DNA of 64,000 bases from JABGQS01 sp963674545 (lineage in GTDB: Bacteria > Bacillota > Clostridia > Christensenellales > SZUA-584). Positions within the stretch are counted from its first letter, which is position 1. Each line of letters opens with the position of its first letter. Made by a program: the position numbers and the translations under genes. The notes beneath the pieces are model-generated. The model was given only the letters and a program-made list of their open reading frames with translations. It was not told where the DNA came from and did no database searches. Below are positions 44,560-53,479 of this stretch, one piece after another. The stretch lies in contig CAXXFB010000001.1 of assembly GCA_963674545.2 (NCBI GenBank), forward strand, positions 992,001 through 1,056,000, given 5' to 3'.

Positions 44560-45143
44560 TAATACAGTATCTAAGGCTGGCATGGATTTTCATTAAAATA
44601 GGCGTCTTCACCATCGGCGGCGGATACGCAATGCTGCCGTTGATAAATTCAGAACTTATATCCAACGGGCTCATGACTGCTACAGAAGTTGCAGATATGA
44701 TAGCGCTTGCCCAGATGACCCCCGGTCCTTTTGCTATAAATGCAGCTACTTTTTCCGGTGTTAGGACTCTCGGGCTGTTCGGCGGTATAATACCCAGCAT
44801 AGCTGTGACTGTTCCTTCGCTCATAATAACAACACTGCTGGCAAAATACTTCTTTAGATTTTCCGACAACATAATCGTACGGCGTGCTATGTGGGGCCTG
44901 CGTCCTGCTGTCACCGGGCTGATTGCAGCCGCAGCCGCAATAATGGCGGTCCCCTCGCTCTTTGGCGTAGACACGCTTTCCGGCATGAGCTTTTCGGACG
45001 TTGCAAAAAGCCTCGATCTGGCGTCGCTTTCGATAGCAATAGCCGCCGGAGTGGCAATGATAAAATTCAAGGTTTCACCCATCTTAGTCGTTCTTGCTTC
45101 GGGAGTAATCGGCCTTGTCGTTTTCGGAGTTCTCGGTATATAA
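44556..45143 (+). CDS. Chromate transporter family protein, second half-size subunit
   Basis: A 195-residue membrane protein homologous to its upstream neighbour, with the matching motifs IGGGYAMLPLINSE and AQMTPGPFAINAATF. Its ATG overlaps the stop codon of the first subunit (ATGA), so the two are made together. A GC-rich hairpin follows the stop but has no T-run, so termination there is uncertain. Confidence 0.88.
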   Translation: MIIQYLRLAWIFIKIGVFTIGGGYAMLPLINSELISNGLMTATEVADMIALAQMTPGPFAINAATFSGVRTLGLFGGIIPSIAVTVPSLIITTLLAKYFFRFSDNIIVRRAMWGLRPAVTGLIAAAAAIMAVPSLFGVDTLSGMSFSDVAKSLDLASLSIAIAAGVAMIKFKVSPILVVLASGVIGLVVFGVLGI

Positions 45144-45302
45144 AAAGCAGGCCGCTTCTTTAAGGCGGCCCGCCTTCTATGTAACAGATATGACAACCCT
45201 CAGCCATACCTGAAATGCCGATGTCTATTGTTTATATATTATAATACTTTTATATTAAAAAAGCAACTTTATTGGTAATATAATACATTTTAGAGGTGCC
45301 AA

Positions 45303-45620
45303 ATGAACGAAAAATATGCTATGGAAAAACGCCGTGTTAAAATCACCGTCGTAAAAAAGATATTCAACAAAGAGCTTGCAGACAAGTATACATACGATCC
45401 TTCGCAATGGCACGAGTGTACGCATTTCAACGTCGGCGACGAATTCATAACCAGCCTTGATTCCCCCTGGGAGATGCCGGAAGGCTTCTGCGGCTGGGCA
45501 TGGGCAGACATCCAAAAGCTTGTTTACGGAATTGCCCGTAATGGCCAGCCCTGCTTCGTCACCTGCTGCACAGACGGCTACCGGCCTGTGTTTTTCCAGT
45601 TGGAAAAGATTGATGAGTAA
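45303..45620 (+). CDS. TIGR04076 family protein
   Basis: A 105-residue small cytosolic protein of unknown function. It matches the family pattern: KITVVKKIFN at the start, a central EMPEGFCGWAWADIQK stretch and two late cysteine positions (CFVTCCTDG). AGAGG precedes the ATG. It converges with the anti-sigma-like gene only 6 nt away. No function can be assigned. Confidence 0.75.
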   Translation: MNEKYAMEKRRVKITVVKKIFNKELADKYTYDPSQWHECTHFNVGDEFITSLDSPWEMPEGFCGWAWADIQKLVYGIARNGQPCFVTCCTDGYRPVFFQLEKIDE

Positions 45621-45626
45621 CAGCTT

Positions 45627-46511
45627 TTAGCGGCAATAGCGGTCTACGATCTTCTGAAAATCGTCTTCAAATCTCTCATCTGCCCTGATGTACATTTCCT
45701 TTTCCAGTGCTCCGCCGTCTGCCATAGCAACATCCATAACTATTTGCGCTGTGTCGTCGCTGAAAAGCGAAGCCCATCTGTCGCTGAAAATATATCCTCC
45801 GTTTGCGCTTTGTTCTATCATTGGCTCAAATGCATACACCAGCCCGTATTCGCTTACGCTGAACCTGTCTCCATGATTTACTATCGGCAGAAAATACTGC
45901 CCGCCAACCTTAAGCCCAAACTCGGAATCTGAAAACGTCCCCCCGAGAACTGCCTGCTCAATAACAAACGCATCCCCTTCCTTAACCTCTATATCCGAAT
46001 AAAATATTTTATCCAGCTGGAGTGTGAACACAAGAGTGTCAAGGTCGCTGTCCTCCGGCACCTCCTCCGGGCAGTCCCAAATACCCGTCCCCACACTCAA
46101 GACCGTAGCTTTAGCAACAAGGATGCAGTCAGCCAGAAGTTCTTCGCTGAACGGATAAGCGATATCTGCTGTCTGGTCATCAGTCATATCAATATAAGAA
46201 GCATACCCGTTATAATTGAATTCAAGCTCGCTGTAATTCACATATCCACTGTTTATATCAATCTGCTGCGGTTCCTGTACTTCCGGGTTATCGTAAGTTT
46301 CGGCAATGGCTGTACTGTCTGCCGCAGCTATTTCATCCGGCTCGTTTTGTGTCGTTCTTCCCGCTGCGCTCAGCGCTGCAAATACCGCAGTAGCTCCGCA
46401 GACTGCCGCTAATGATGAAATACATAAAGCTCTGCCTGTTTTCTTTCTGTTTTCTCTAAGTATCTCAGCTTTTCTCAAAATTGCCTTTGTGCGCTGCTCA
46501 TATGTCTTCAT
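45627..46511 (-). CDS. Membrane protein, probable anti-sigma factor
   Basis: A 294-residue protein with a short basic cytosolic segment (1-28), one membrane helix (about 29-50) and an exported domain of about 240 residues with many acidic and aromatic residues. It starts inside the last codons of the ECF sigma gene (14-nt overlap), the usual layout of a sigma/anti-sigma pair. No zinc-type anti-sigma motif is visible, so the role rests on gene order and topology. The ATG at 46509-46511 was preferred because GAGGG lies upstream at a usable distance. Confidence 0.6.
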   Translation of the reverse strand: MKTYEQRTKAILRKAEILRENRKKTGRALCISSLAAVCGATAVFAALSAAGRTTQNEPDEIAAADSTAIAETYDNPEVQEPQQIDINSGYVNYSELEFNYNGYASYIDMTDDQTADIAYPFSEELLADCILVAKATVLSVGTGIWDCPEEVPEDSDLDTLVFTLQLDKIFYSDIEVKEGDAFVIEQAVLGGTFSDSEFGLKVGGQYFLPIVNHGDRFSVSEYGLVYAFEPMIEQSANGGYIFSDRWASLFSDDTAQIVMDVAMADGGALEKEMYIRADERFEDDFQKIVDRYCR

Positions 46512-47103
46512 AATAATCAAAGCCCTCTTCTTTCTCCAAAATCCTTTTCAATGCCCGTTTCGATCTATAAGCAATATTCTTTATCTGCTTTACGCTCTTT
46601 TTCATAATGCTACTAATATTTGCATAAGACATATCCTGAAAATATATCAAATAAAGTACCTGCCTGTATTCCGTTTTTAGTTCCCTCAAAGCCTTATAGA
46701 GCACCCTGTCTCTTTCTTTATCTATTAGTCTTTTCTCAGCCGAAGAATCTATATCGGCTGTTTCCTCTATTTTATCCTGTGAAATCAGCTTTGCTATTGA
46801 GCTTTTCTTAATGTGGTTCAGAGCCTTGTTTCGTCCTATTTTATATAAATATGTTTTAAACTTAGATTTATTGTTAAACGTTCTTCTTTTTACTATCAGT
46901 TCAGCAAAAATATCCTCCACTATATCTTCAGCCGTACAATAATCACAAACCACTTTATTAATAAACAGTAGTAATCCGTCACTGTATTCTTTTACAATCT
47001 CAGATAATCCTTCTTCATCGCCGTCAAGAAAGCGCCGATAGTTTTCTGCACCGAAGTCCAAATTGTTCTCCTTTGTTTTACTGCTATCTATTATATTAGA
47101 CAA
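46498..47103 (-). CDS. ECF-family RNA polymerase sigma factor
   Basis: A 201-residue sigma-70 family protein. It has an N-terminal acidic extension, region 2 (about residues 45-110; TAEDIVEDIFAELIVKRR, FKTYLYKIGRNKALNHIKK) and region 4 (about 130-185; YRQVLYLIYFQDMSYANIS with its helix-turn-helix). It should direct RNA polymerase to a small regulon, probably including itself. The anti-sigma-like gene follows with overlap. The signal is unknown. Confidence 0.9.
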   Translation of the reverse strand: MSNIIDSSKTKENNLDFGAENYRRFLDGDEEGLSEIVKEYSDGLLLFINKVVCDYCTAEDIVEDIFAELIVKRRTFNNKSKFKTYLYKIGRNKALNHIKKSSIAKLISQDKIEETADIDSSAEKRLIDKERDRVLYKALRELKTEYRQVLYLIYFQDMSYANISSIMKKSVKQIKNIAYRSKRALKRILEKEEGFDYYEDI

Positions 47104-47249
47104 TTGAAAACAAAAAAAGTCTCACCTTAAAAATGTTTTTTATACGAACAAAGGACTCCTTGGACAATGCCGCTCCCTGCATATCCCAGAAATCCCTTGA
47201 TCATATTGGAGAAATAAGGTTAGTATTATTGACGCTTTTTTAAACTCAT

Positions 47250-48164
47250 CTAGGCTTCAAAGAAGCTTTTGACTATCTCTACAGTTTCCTGCCCTATCCT
47301 TTGCTGCGCCTGCTTTGTAAGGCCCGCTATATGCGGCGACATGCTTATCCTCTCGTGCTGTAATATACGCTTGTTTACGTTCGGCTCACTTTTGAAAACA
47401 TCAAGTGCCGCTGCTGTAACTTTTCCTGAATCGAGCGCATCCAGCAGCGCATCCTCATCGATCACCCTGCCCCTCGATGTGTTTATGATATAAACGCCGT
47501 CCTTCATCATATCGAAATCTTCTTTCTTTAGAACTGCTCCGAATTGCTCAACGTAAGGCGTGTGCAGCGATATAAAATCACTGATCTGCAGAAGCTCAGT
47601 TTTATTCATATATCTGTACTGCCCGCAGTTCGGTCTTTGGCCTCTTCTCTGGTAATAGACAACATTCATTCCCATGCATGATGCCAGCTTTGCCGTCTCG
47701 ATGCCTATCCTGCCAAATCCTATTATGCCAAGCGTTTTGCCATATAGCTCCGTACCTTTATACTCTTTTTTATTCCACTTTCCCTGCCTCATTGTGACGT
47801 TGGATATATATAGATTGCGTGCTATGCTCAGCATATGCCCCATCGTCAGCTCAGCAACAGCCCTGCTGCTGGCTTTGGGAGTGTTCATTACTGTTATGCC
47901 GTTTTCTTTTGCAAATAAAAGGTCTATGTTATCCAGCCCTACCCCGGCACGCACCACAAGTTTCAGCCTGCCTGTTTCAAGCGAACTGCTTAATATATCT
48001 TTTGTGATTTTAGTCGCAGAACGCACTATAACTGCATCGAAGTTTTTTATCTCTTGTTCAAGCTCTTCGGGTTCAAAGTGTTTATCTATGGCTTCGTACC
48101 CAAGAGTGCACAGCTGTTCAAAAGCGCCTTTGTCCATGCCATCACTTATCAATATTCTTTTCAT
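47250..48164 (-). CDS. D-2-hydroxyacid dehydrogenase, phosphoglycerate-dehydrogenase-like
   Basis: A 304-residue NAD-dependent enzyme without the C-terminal ACT domain of full-size SerA. Present are VRSATKITKD, RAGVGLDNID, the dinucleotide motif GFGRIG, the active-site Arg in NTSRGRVIDEDAL, and His of the SPHIAGLT segment. Length and motifs fit phosphoglycerate dehydrogenase or hydroxypyruvate/glyoxylate reductase. A tandem glycine riboswitch with a terminator sits upstream, so expression follows glycine. The serine-biosynthesis role is likely but a glyoxylate-linked role cannot be excluded. GGGAGG precedes the ATG. Confidence 0.85.
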   Translation of the reverse strand: MKRILISDGMDKGAFEQLCTLGYEAIDKHFEPEELEQEIKNFDAVIVRSATKITKDILSSSLETGRLKLVVRAGVGLDNIDLLFAKENGITVMNTPKASSRAVAELTMGHMLSIARNLYISNVTMRQGKWNKKEYKGTELYGKTLGIIGFGRIGIETAKLASCMGMNVVYYQRRGQRPNCGQYRYMNKTELLQISDFISLHTPYVEQFGAVLKKEDFDMMKDGVYIINTSRGRVIDEDALLDALDSGKVTAAALDVFKSEPNVNKRILQHERISMSPHIAGLTKQAQQRIGQETVEIVKSFFEA

Positions 48165-48206
48165 ACAGCAGCCTCCCGTCCTTTTTAGTATCCTCTCTCT
48201 TTATGA

Positions 48207-48244
48207 AATTAAAAAGAGAAAGACAAATTACTTCGTCTTTCTCT
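48207..48244 (-). terminator. Riboswitch-controlled intrinsic terminator
   Basis: A perfect 10-bp stem (AGAGAAAGAC pairs with GTCTTTCTCT; arms 48235-48244 and 48215-48224) is followed by a short U-run on the minus strand. The 5' arm shares its AGAG with the closing stem of the second glycine aptamer. Ligand binding and termination should therefore exclude each other. Confidence 0.85.
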
Positions 48245-48459
48245 GTTCGTTTACCTGAGAGATTCCGCTAAAAAGCGTTGCTCCTTCGGTGCCGCCGCAA
48301 GGCAGCTTTCCAGAGGTATGTTAAGATGCGATCTGCTTTACCTGAAAGTTTCACAGACGGCTCGACATTTCCGCTGTTTACATCTTCGGTGCTTCTTGCT
48401 CCGCCCCATCAACGCACACGTCGGCGGGGATCCCGGTATCTAGAAGTCTCTCTCGCATC
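48241..48459 (-). ncRNA. Tandem glycine riboswitch
   Basis: Two glycine aptamers are read on the minus strand. Aptamer 1 is closed by GATGCGA/TCGCATC and contains AGCACCGAAGATGTAAAC and TTTCAGGTAAAG. Aptamer 2 is closed by CTCTG/CAGAG and contains GGCACCGAAGGAGCAAC and TCTCTCAGGTAAAC. Both carry the conserved GCACCGAAG and CAGGTAAA segments. Overlap of the second closing stem with the terminator arm predicts that glycine turns expression on. The controlled gene is the phosphoglycerate-dehydrogenase-like gene. Confidence 0.92.
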
Positions 48460-48587
48460 CATCGTCCCTTGATATTCTGTTTTATTCTGCATATATATTA
48501 TCTCATATACAAAATCTTTTTGTCAACCTAATTATTTTTTTAATTTAAAACTATTTTCAGAATACTATCAGGTATGCGCCTATCCGC

Positions 48588-50021
48588 TTATCTCTTGCGG
48601 TAATTTTGTTTTCCGCCGTAGCTTTTTCTGCTCCCATAGCTCTTCCTGTTGCCGCTCGTTTTATAGGTGCCAGACTTTTCCGTCTTCAATGGAGCGTCAT
48701 CTCTAACAATTATCGTTTTCTTTACAAGCATCTTCAGCAGGGCTGCAGCAACATCCAGAGTTGTGATCTGTTCTTCTTTCGAGCTCTGCTCTTCTATTAT
48801 CCGCTCGATATATTCTATATATTCGCTATCCGTGCCTTCTGCAGCCTTTTGCGATACCTTTTTGAGCATATCGTTTATCTTGCCGTCTTTGATGTCAAAC
48901 TTTGTCGGCGCTTCTATCATTTTTATTTTTGCTTTAGTATAGCGCTGTATATCTTTTAGTTTCATCCATTCTCTGCCGCTGATGAATGTATATGACCTTC
49001 CGTCTCTGCCTGCTCTTCCGGTTCTGCCTATACGATGTACGTAATACTCTTCGTCGCTGGGTAAATCATAGTTGAAAACCGCGTCGATATTGTCTACATC
49101 TATTCCTCTAGCCGCAACGTCTGTAGCAACAAGAATCGTAACTTCACCGTTCTTGAACTTGTTGAGCACATTGATCCGCTCGTTCTGGCGTATATCGCCG
49201 TGCAAAGCAGCTGCTAAGTATCCCCAGGTCCTAAGCCTCATGGTAAGTTCGTCCACCTTGCGCTTTGTATTGCAAAAGACAAGCGCCATGCCAATGTTGT
49301 GTCCGTCGATAACTCTTGAGAGTATATCTATCTTAGAGCTCTCACGCACTTCTATGCAATATTGCTCGATATTTGGCACAGTCAACTGCTGATGCGCTAT
49401 CTTTATGTGCACCGGGTCTTTTTGATATTTCTTCGTGATCGCCAGTATCGATTTTGACATTGTTGCCGAAAAAAGCACTGTTTGCTTCTCTTCGGGTGTG
49501 CTCGCCAGAATCACATCCAGATCTTCCTGGAATCCCATGCTTAGCATCTCATCAGCCTCATCAAGAATGAGCATCTTGAGCCCACCTAGCTTGAGCGTTC
49601 TTCTTCGCATATGGTCCATTACCCTGCCGGGTGTTCCGATTATTATCTGAGGTCTTTTTTTAAGCGCAGTTATCTGCCGTTCTATTGAATGTCCGCCGTA
49701 TATCGGCAGTACGCTTACTCTTTCGGTGAACTTCGCCACGTTCTCGAACTCTTCCGCAGTTTGAATTGCGAGTTCTCTTGTCGGGCATAATACAAGAACC
49801 TGAACTGACTCATCCTCTTTGTTCAGCATCTCTACTGCAGGTATCGCAAACGCACATGTTTTACCTGTTCCTGTCTGTGCCTGCCCAATCACATCCTGCC
49901 CGTCCATTATTACGGGCATAGCTTCCGCCTGTATAGGCGTTGTCTCTTCAAAACCCATCGCCGCTATCGCTTTTTCTACCTGCGGTGAAAGATCGAATTC
50001 TTCAAATTTTCTTCTACTCAT
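48588..50021 (-). CDS. DEAD-box ATP-dependent RNA helicase
   Basis: A 477-residue RNA helicase of the CshA/DeaD type. Motifs in order: Q-motif region (FEETTPIQAEAMP), AQTGTGKT, PTRELA, TPGRVMDH, DEAD (ILDEADEML), SAT, and the C-terminal HRIGRTGRAGRDG. After the helicase core (about 370 residues) comes a helical domain and a basic Ser/Gly/Arg/Lys/Tyr tail (RKSYGSRKSYGGKQ) likely to bind RNA. Such enzymes help ribosome assembly and RNA decay. AGGAG precedes the ATG. The gene is monocistronic and divergent from proS. Confidence 0.95.
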   Translation of the reverse strand: MSRRKFEEFDLSPQVEKAIAAMGFEETTPIQAEAMPVIMDGQDVIGQAQTGTGKTCAFAIPAVEMLNKEDESVQVLVLCPTRELAIQTAEEFENVAKFTERVSVLPIYGGHSIERQITALKKRPQIIIGTPGRVMDHMRRRTLKLGGLKMLILDEADEMLSMGFQEDLDVILASTPEEKQTVLFSATMSKSILAITKKYQKDPVHIKIAHQQLTVPNIEQYCIEVRESSKIDILSRVIDGHNIGMALVFCNTKRKVDELTMRLRTWGYLAAALHGDIRQNERINVLNKFKNGEVTILVATDVAARGIDVDNIDAVFNYDLPSDEEYYVHRIGRTGRAGRDGRSYTFISGREWMKLKDIQRYTKAKIKMIEAPTKFDIKDGKINDMLKKVSQKAAEGTDSEYIEYIERIIEEQSSKEEQITTLDVAAALLKMLVKKTIIVRDDAPLKTEKSGTYKTSGNRKSYGSRKSYGGKQNYRKR

Positions 50022-50259
50022 ACTTCTCCTGTCTATTTGTTTAGCGCGCCCCTTGCTTTAATTGGGCACAAACGCTAATATTACTACACTTATCTCCTTA
50101 TGTCTACATATTTATTTTCAGATGCAGTAAGATTCATCCGCACATTGTCTTTATATTTGTCTAGCAGAACTGCTACTTAGCAGTTTCCTGTAATACGCTT
50201 ACGATGTGATTTTTTAGCCTTTTCTTGTTAAATATATATTTCAAATCGTTTTACACTCA
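50022..50259. other. Divergent intergenic region with a hairpin
   Basis: Between the helicase and proS I see one near-perfect palindrome, AACTGCTA-CT-TAGCAGTT (about 50168-50185), which could be an operator. No gene or known RNA is visible. Confidence 0.4.
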
Positions 50260-50288
50260 TTGAATAGCCCTTCCTTGTATGTTATACT
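50260..50288 (+). promoter_or_regulatory. Promoter of proS
   Basis: TTGAAT (50260-50265), a 17-bp spacer and TATACT (50283-50288), 49 nt before the start codon. No T-box motif is present in this short leader. Confidence 0.65.
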
Positions 50289-50337
50289 GTTTTGCGTGTA
50301 ATTATTAAAGTTGCTTTTATATTAAGGAGAATTACTT

Positions 50338-52038
50338 ATGAGAATGTCAAAAATGCTGTTTGGCACCCAAAGGGAAGCGCCTTCGGAGGCAGAAGCAAAA
50401 AGCCATGTACTGCTGATAAAAGCAGGCATGATACGCCGCCTTGCCGCAGGCGTCTATGCCATGATGCCGCTCGGTTTCAGAGTATATAAAAAGATAGAAG
50501 AAATAATCCGCCAGGAGATGGACGCCGCAGGTGCAGAAGAGCTTATAATGCCGGCTATTCTTCCGGCTGAATACTATAAAGAATCCGGAAGATGGGACGT
50601 TTTCGGAACAGAGATGATTAAGTTCAAAGACCGTAACGACAGGGATTTCTGCCTTGGGCCAACTCACGAAGAAATATTTGCATACGTCCTTCGGCAGGAA
50701 ATGCAGTCATATAAGGCAATGCCCAAGACTGTCTATCAGATACAGCATAAATACAGGGACGAGCGCCGTCCTCGCTTTGGAATGATAAGAAGCCGTGAGT
50801 TCGTGATGAAGGATTCATATTCTTTTGACGTTGACGAAGCGGGCCTTGACGCATCCTATAAAGCGATGTATGACGCTTACTGCAAAGTGTTCGACCGCTG
50901 CGGTCTTGATTACGTTATAGTTCATGCAGACAGTGGCGCAATGGGCGGTTCCGGTTCCCAGGAGTTTATGGTAAAGTCAGACATCGGCGACGATATGATA
51001 GCCATATGCCCGGCGTGCGGATATGCCGCCAACAGCGAAATGGCGCCATGCCCTGTTCCTGAAAAAGCTCAGACCATAGAAATTCAGCCGCTTGAAAAGG
51101 TCCATACACCCAATGTCGGAACTATTGAAGATTTGACCGGATTCTTTGACTGCACAGCAGAAAACTTTGCAAAGACGCTGATATATATAGCTGACGGAAA
51201 AATAATCGCCGCTATGGTTCGGGGCGATCGTGATATAAACGAAACTAAGCTTTCTAACTACCTCGGATGCGCCAACCTCGACCTTGCAAGCGCAACAGAC
51301 GTAAGAGCAGCAACGAACGCAGAAGTCGGGTTTGCAGGTCCTGTCGGTATAAAGGCAGACCGCCTCATCGTCGACCCGGAGATACTGGCAATGAGCAACT
51401 TCCTCATCGGCGCAAACGAGACGGATTATCACTACAGCGGAGCGAACTACGGAAGGGACTTTGAGAGCAAGGACGTTGTTGATATACGTCTTGTTGTTCA
51501 GGGTGACCCGTGTCCGCAGTGCGGAGCCGGCCTTGATATAGCAAATGCAATTGAAGTAGGTCACATATTCAAGCTTGGAACCAAATACAGCATTGCAATG
51601 GGCTGCACATTCCTTGATCAGAACGGAAAAGACCAACCATGCATAATGGGAAGCTACGGCATCGGCCTTAACCGCACGATGCAGGCTATAATAGAGCACA
51701 GCTGCGACGACGACGGCATAATCTGGCCGGACAGCGTTGCACCGTATAACGCTATAGTTATACCGGTCGGCTCTAACAACGAAGAACAGACAGCGCTCGC
51801 TGAAGAAGTATATGATAAGCTGTGCGCTCTGGGTATAGAAACGCTTATAGACGACCGGGCAGAGCGTGCGGGAGTTAAGTTCAAAGACGCAGATCTGATC
51901 GGTATCCCTCACCGCATAACAGTGGGGCGGCGTGCCGGCGAAGGCATCGTGGAATATAAGCCGCGCAGCGAAAAAGACAGGCAGGACCTCAGCGTAGATG
52001 AAGCTATCGAAAAAATAAAGAAAGCTGTAAAAGGATAA
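50338..52038 (+). CDS. proS: Prolyl-tRNA synthetase
   Basis: A 566-residue class II synthetase that charges tRNA-Pro. It is the bacterial long form. Motif 2 region HKYRDERRPRFGMIRSREFVMKD... begins at about residue 138, an editing (INS) domain occupies about 225-400, motif 3 (GSYGIGLNRTMQA) lies near 440, and an anticodon-binding domain ends the protein. Cys-rich elements ICPACGYAAN and PCPQCGAG flank the INS domain. GGAG lies 8 nt before the ATG. The gene is expressed from its own promoter. Confidence 0.97.
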   Translation: MRMSKMLFGTQREAPSEAEAKSHVLLIKAGMIRRLAAGVYAMMPLGFRVYKKIEEIIRQEMDAAGAEELIMPAILPAEYYKESGRWDVFGTEMIKFKDRNDRDFCLGPTHEEIFAYVLRQEMQSYKAMPKTVYQIQHKYRDERRPRFGMIRSREFVMKDSYSFDVDEAGLDASYKAMYDAYCKVFDRCGLDYVIVHADSGAMGGSGSQEFMVKSDIGDDMIAICPACGYAANSEMAPCPVPEKAQTIEIQPLEKVHTPNVGTIEDLTGFFDCTAENFAKTLIYIADGKIIAAMVRGDRDINETKLSNYLGCANLDLASATDVRAATNAEVGFAGPVGIKADRLIVDPEILAMSNFLIGANETDYHYSGANYGRDFESKDVVDIRLVVQGDPCPQCGAGLDIANAIEVGHIFKLGTKYSIAMGCTFLDQNGKDQPCIMGSYGIGLNRTMQAIIEHSCDDDGIIWPDSVAPYNAIVIPVGSNNEEQTALAEEVYDKLCALGIETLIDDRAERAGVKFKDADLIGIPHRITVGRRAGEGIVEYKPRSEKDRQDLSVDEAIEKIKKAVKG

Positions 52039-52092
52039 AAACCTCGTGACAGGCACCATATGTTCCGTTAACAGCGAACTGAGAGGTGTTGA

Positions 52093-52644
52093 ATGAATTT
52101 GTCTGATGAGAAAAGCGCAGAACTTCTGCAGATACTTGAATCACGCTTTGAAGCAAACATGAAGCGTCACGAAGGCATCAGCTGGCAGAAAGTGCAGAGC
52201 AGGCTTAAGCCGGATGCTGAAAAACTATGGGCGCTGAATGAGATGGAAGAAACAGGCGGCGAGCCGGATGTTGTTGGGTTTGACGACATGACTGGAAAAT
52301 ACCTCTTTTTCGATTGCTCGAAAGAGAGCCCGGAAGGACGCCGAAGCCTGTGCTACGACCGTGAAGCCCTTGAGTCGAGGAAGAAATTCAAGCCTGAAAA
52401 CAGTGTTATCGATATGGCGGCTACAATCGGTATCGACCTGTTAACAGAGGGAGATTACAGATATCTGCAGAGCCTTGGCAATTTTGATACAAAGACATCC
52501 AGCTGGATACAAACTCCTAATGACATAAGAAACTTAGGGGGTGCTCTGTTTGCAGATTTCCGCTACGGTAAAGTGTTTGTATACCACAACAGCGCTGATT
52601 CCTACTATGCTGTCAGAGGTTTCCGCGGTTCTTTGAGAGTATAG
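52093..52644 (+). CDS. DUF4256 family protein
   Basis: A 183-residue soluble protein of a family widespread in Firmicutes with no established function. The family-typical stretches GGEPDVVG, SPEGRRSLCYDREALESR and FDTKTSSWI are all present. GAGAGG precedes the ATG. It lies 54 nt after proS and may be cotranscribed. No active site can be named. Confidence 0.85.
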   Translation: MNLSDEKSAELLQILESRFEANMKRHEGISWQKVQSRLKPDAEKLWALNEMEETGGEPDVVGFDDMTGKYLFFDCSKESPEGRRSLCYDREALESRKKFKPENSVIDMAATIGIDLLTEGDYRYLQSLGNFDTKTSSWIQTPNDIRNLGGALFADFRYGKVFVYHNSADSYYAVRGFRGSLRV

Positions 52645-52711
52645 AATATATTACTTCACAGTAGATTTCTTTTATTTATAGCTGGTTTCAGAATATATCG
52701 GGGAGCTTTCA

Positions 52712-53395
52712 ATGAAACAATACAAAACTATACTGTTTGATGCGGACGGAACACTTTTTGACTTCGACAAGGCGGAGACTTTTGCTCTGCAAAATGCGCT
52801 CAGAGAAAGCTCTATCGAATGCACGGATGATATACTTAAAACTTATAAAAGCATCAACGCATCGCTGTGGGCACTGCTTGAGCAGGGAAAAACTACACAG
52901 AATGAAATACGCAAAGACAGATTCACAATGCTGTTTGAACATTTCGGGTTTGACGGCAGCCCGGATGAGACAGGAACTGCTTTTGTAAAATATCTGTCGA
53001 AGGGCGCTTTCTTCCTTGACGGAGCAGTGGACATACTTGAATATCTATATAAGAAGTACCCGCTATACCTTGTAACAAACGGGATAACACAGGTGCAGGA
53101 ATCAAGATATGAGCGTTCCAGCCTTGCTAAGTATTTCAGAGCAATGTTCATCTCCGAAGCGCTGGGAGTGGCAAAACCGCATATAGAATATTTCAATAAG
53201 GTGTTTAGTAAATTAGGCGATGTCAACACAGACGAAGTGCTTATCATAGGCGATTCACTGTCTTCAGATATAAAGGGCGGGAACAACGCTGGAATAGACA
53301 CCTGCTGGTATAACCCATCCGGCAAACCCAGCGACAAAAGAGTTGTTGTTACTTACGAAATACAGCATCTTAATGAGCTGAAAAACATACTATAG
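52712..53395 (+). CDS. yjjG: YjjG-type HAD nucleotidase
   Basis: A 227-residue HAD-superfamily phosphatase matching the YjjG group, which removes phosphate from non-canonical pyrimidine nucleotides. Motif I is LFDADGTLFDFD (nucleophile Asp10), motif II the Thr in LYLVTNGITQ, motif III the Lys in VAKPHIEYF and motif IV IIGDSLSSDIKGG. A helical cap follows motif I. It ends at a strong terminator. Confidence 0.85.
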   Translation: MKQYKTILFDADGTLFDFDKAETFALQNALRESSIECTDDILKTYKSINASLWALLEQGKTTQNEIRKDRFTMLFEHFGFDGSPDETGTAFVKYLSKGAFFLDGAVDILEYLYKKYPLYLVTNGITQVQESRYERSSLAKYFRAMFISEALGVAKPHIEYFNKVFSKLGDVNTDEVLIIGDSLSSDIKGGNNAGIDTCWYNPSGKPSDKRVVVTYEIQHLNELKNIL

Positions 53396-53427
53396 CCAAT
53401 TTAGCACGTGATGTGATATACTTAACC

Positions 53428-53455
53428 ACCGAAGAAGATTCTTCGGTATTTTTTT
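53428..53455 (+). terminator. Terminator after the YjjG-type gene
   Basis: A near-perfect stem ACCGAAGAA/TTCTTCGGT (53428-53436 and 53439-53447) is followed by A and seven T residues. Confidence 0.92.
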
Positions 53456-53479
53456 GGAAACAGCTTGGGAGGCAACAGT

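Noticed and set aside
45150..45175. Terminator after the second chromate-transporter gene
   Set aside because: A GC-rich hairpin is present but no T-run follows on either strand.
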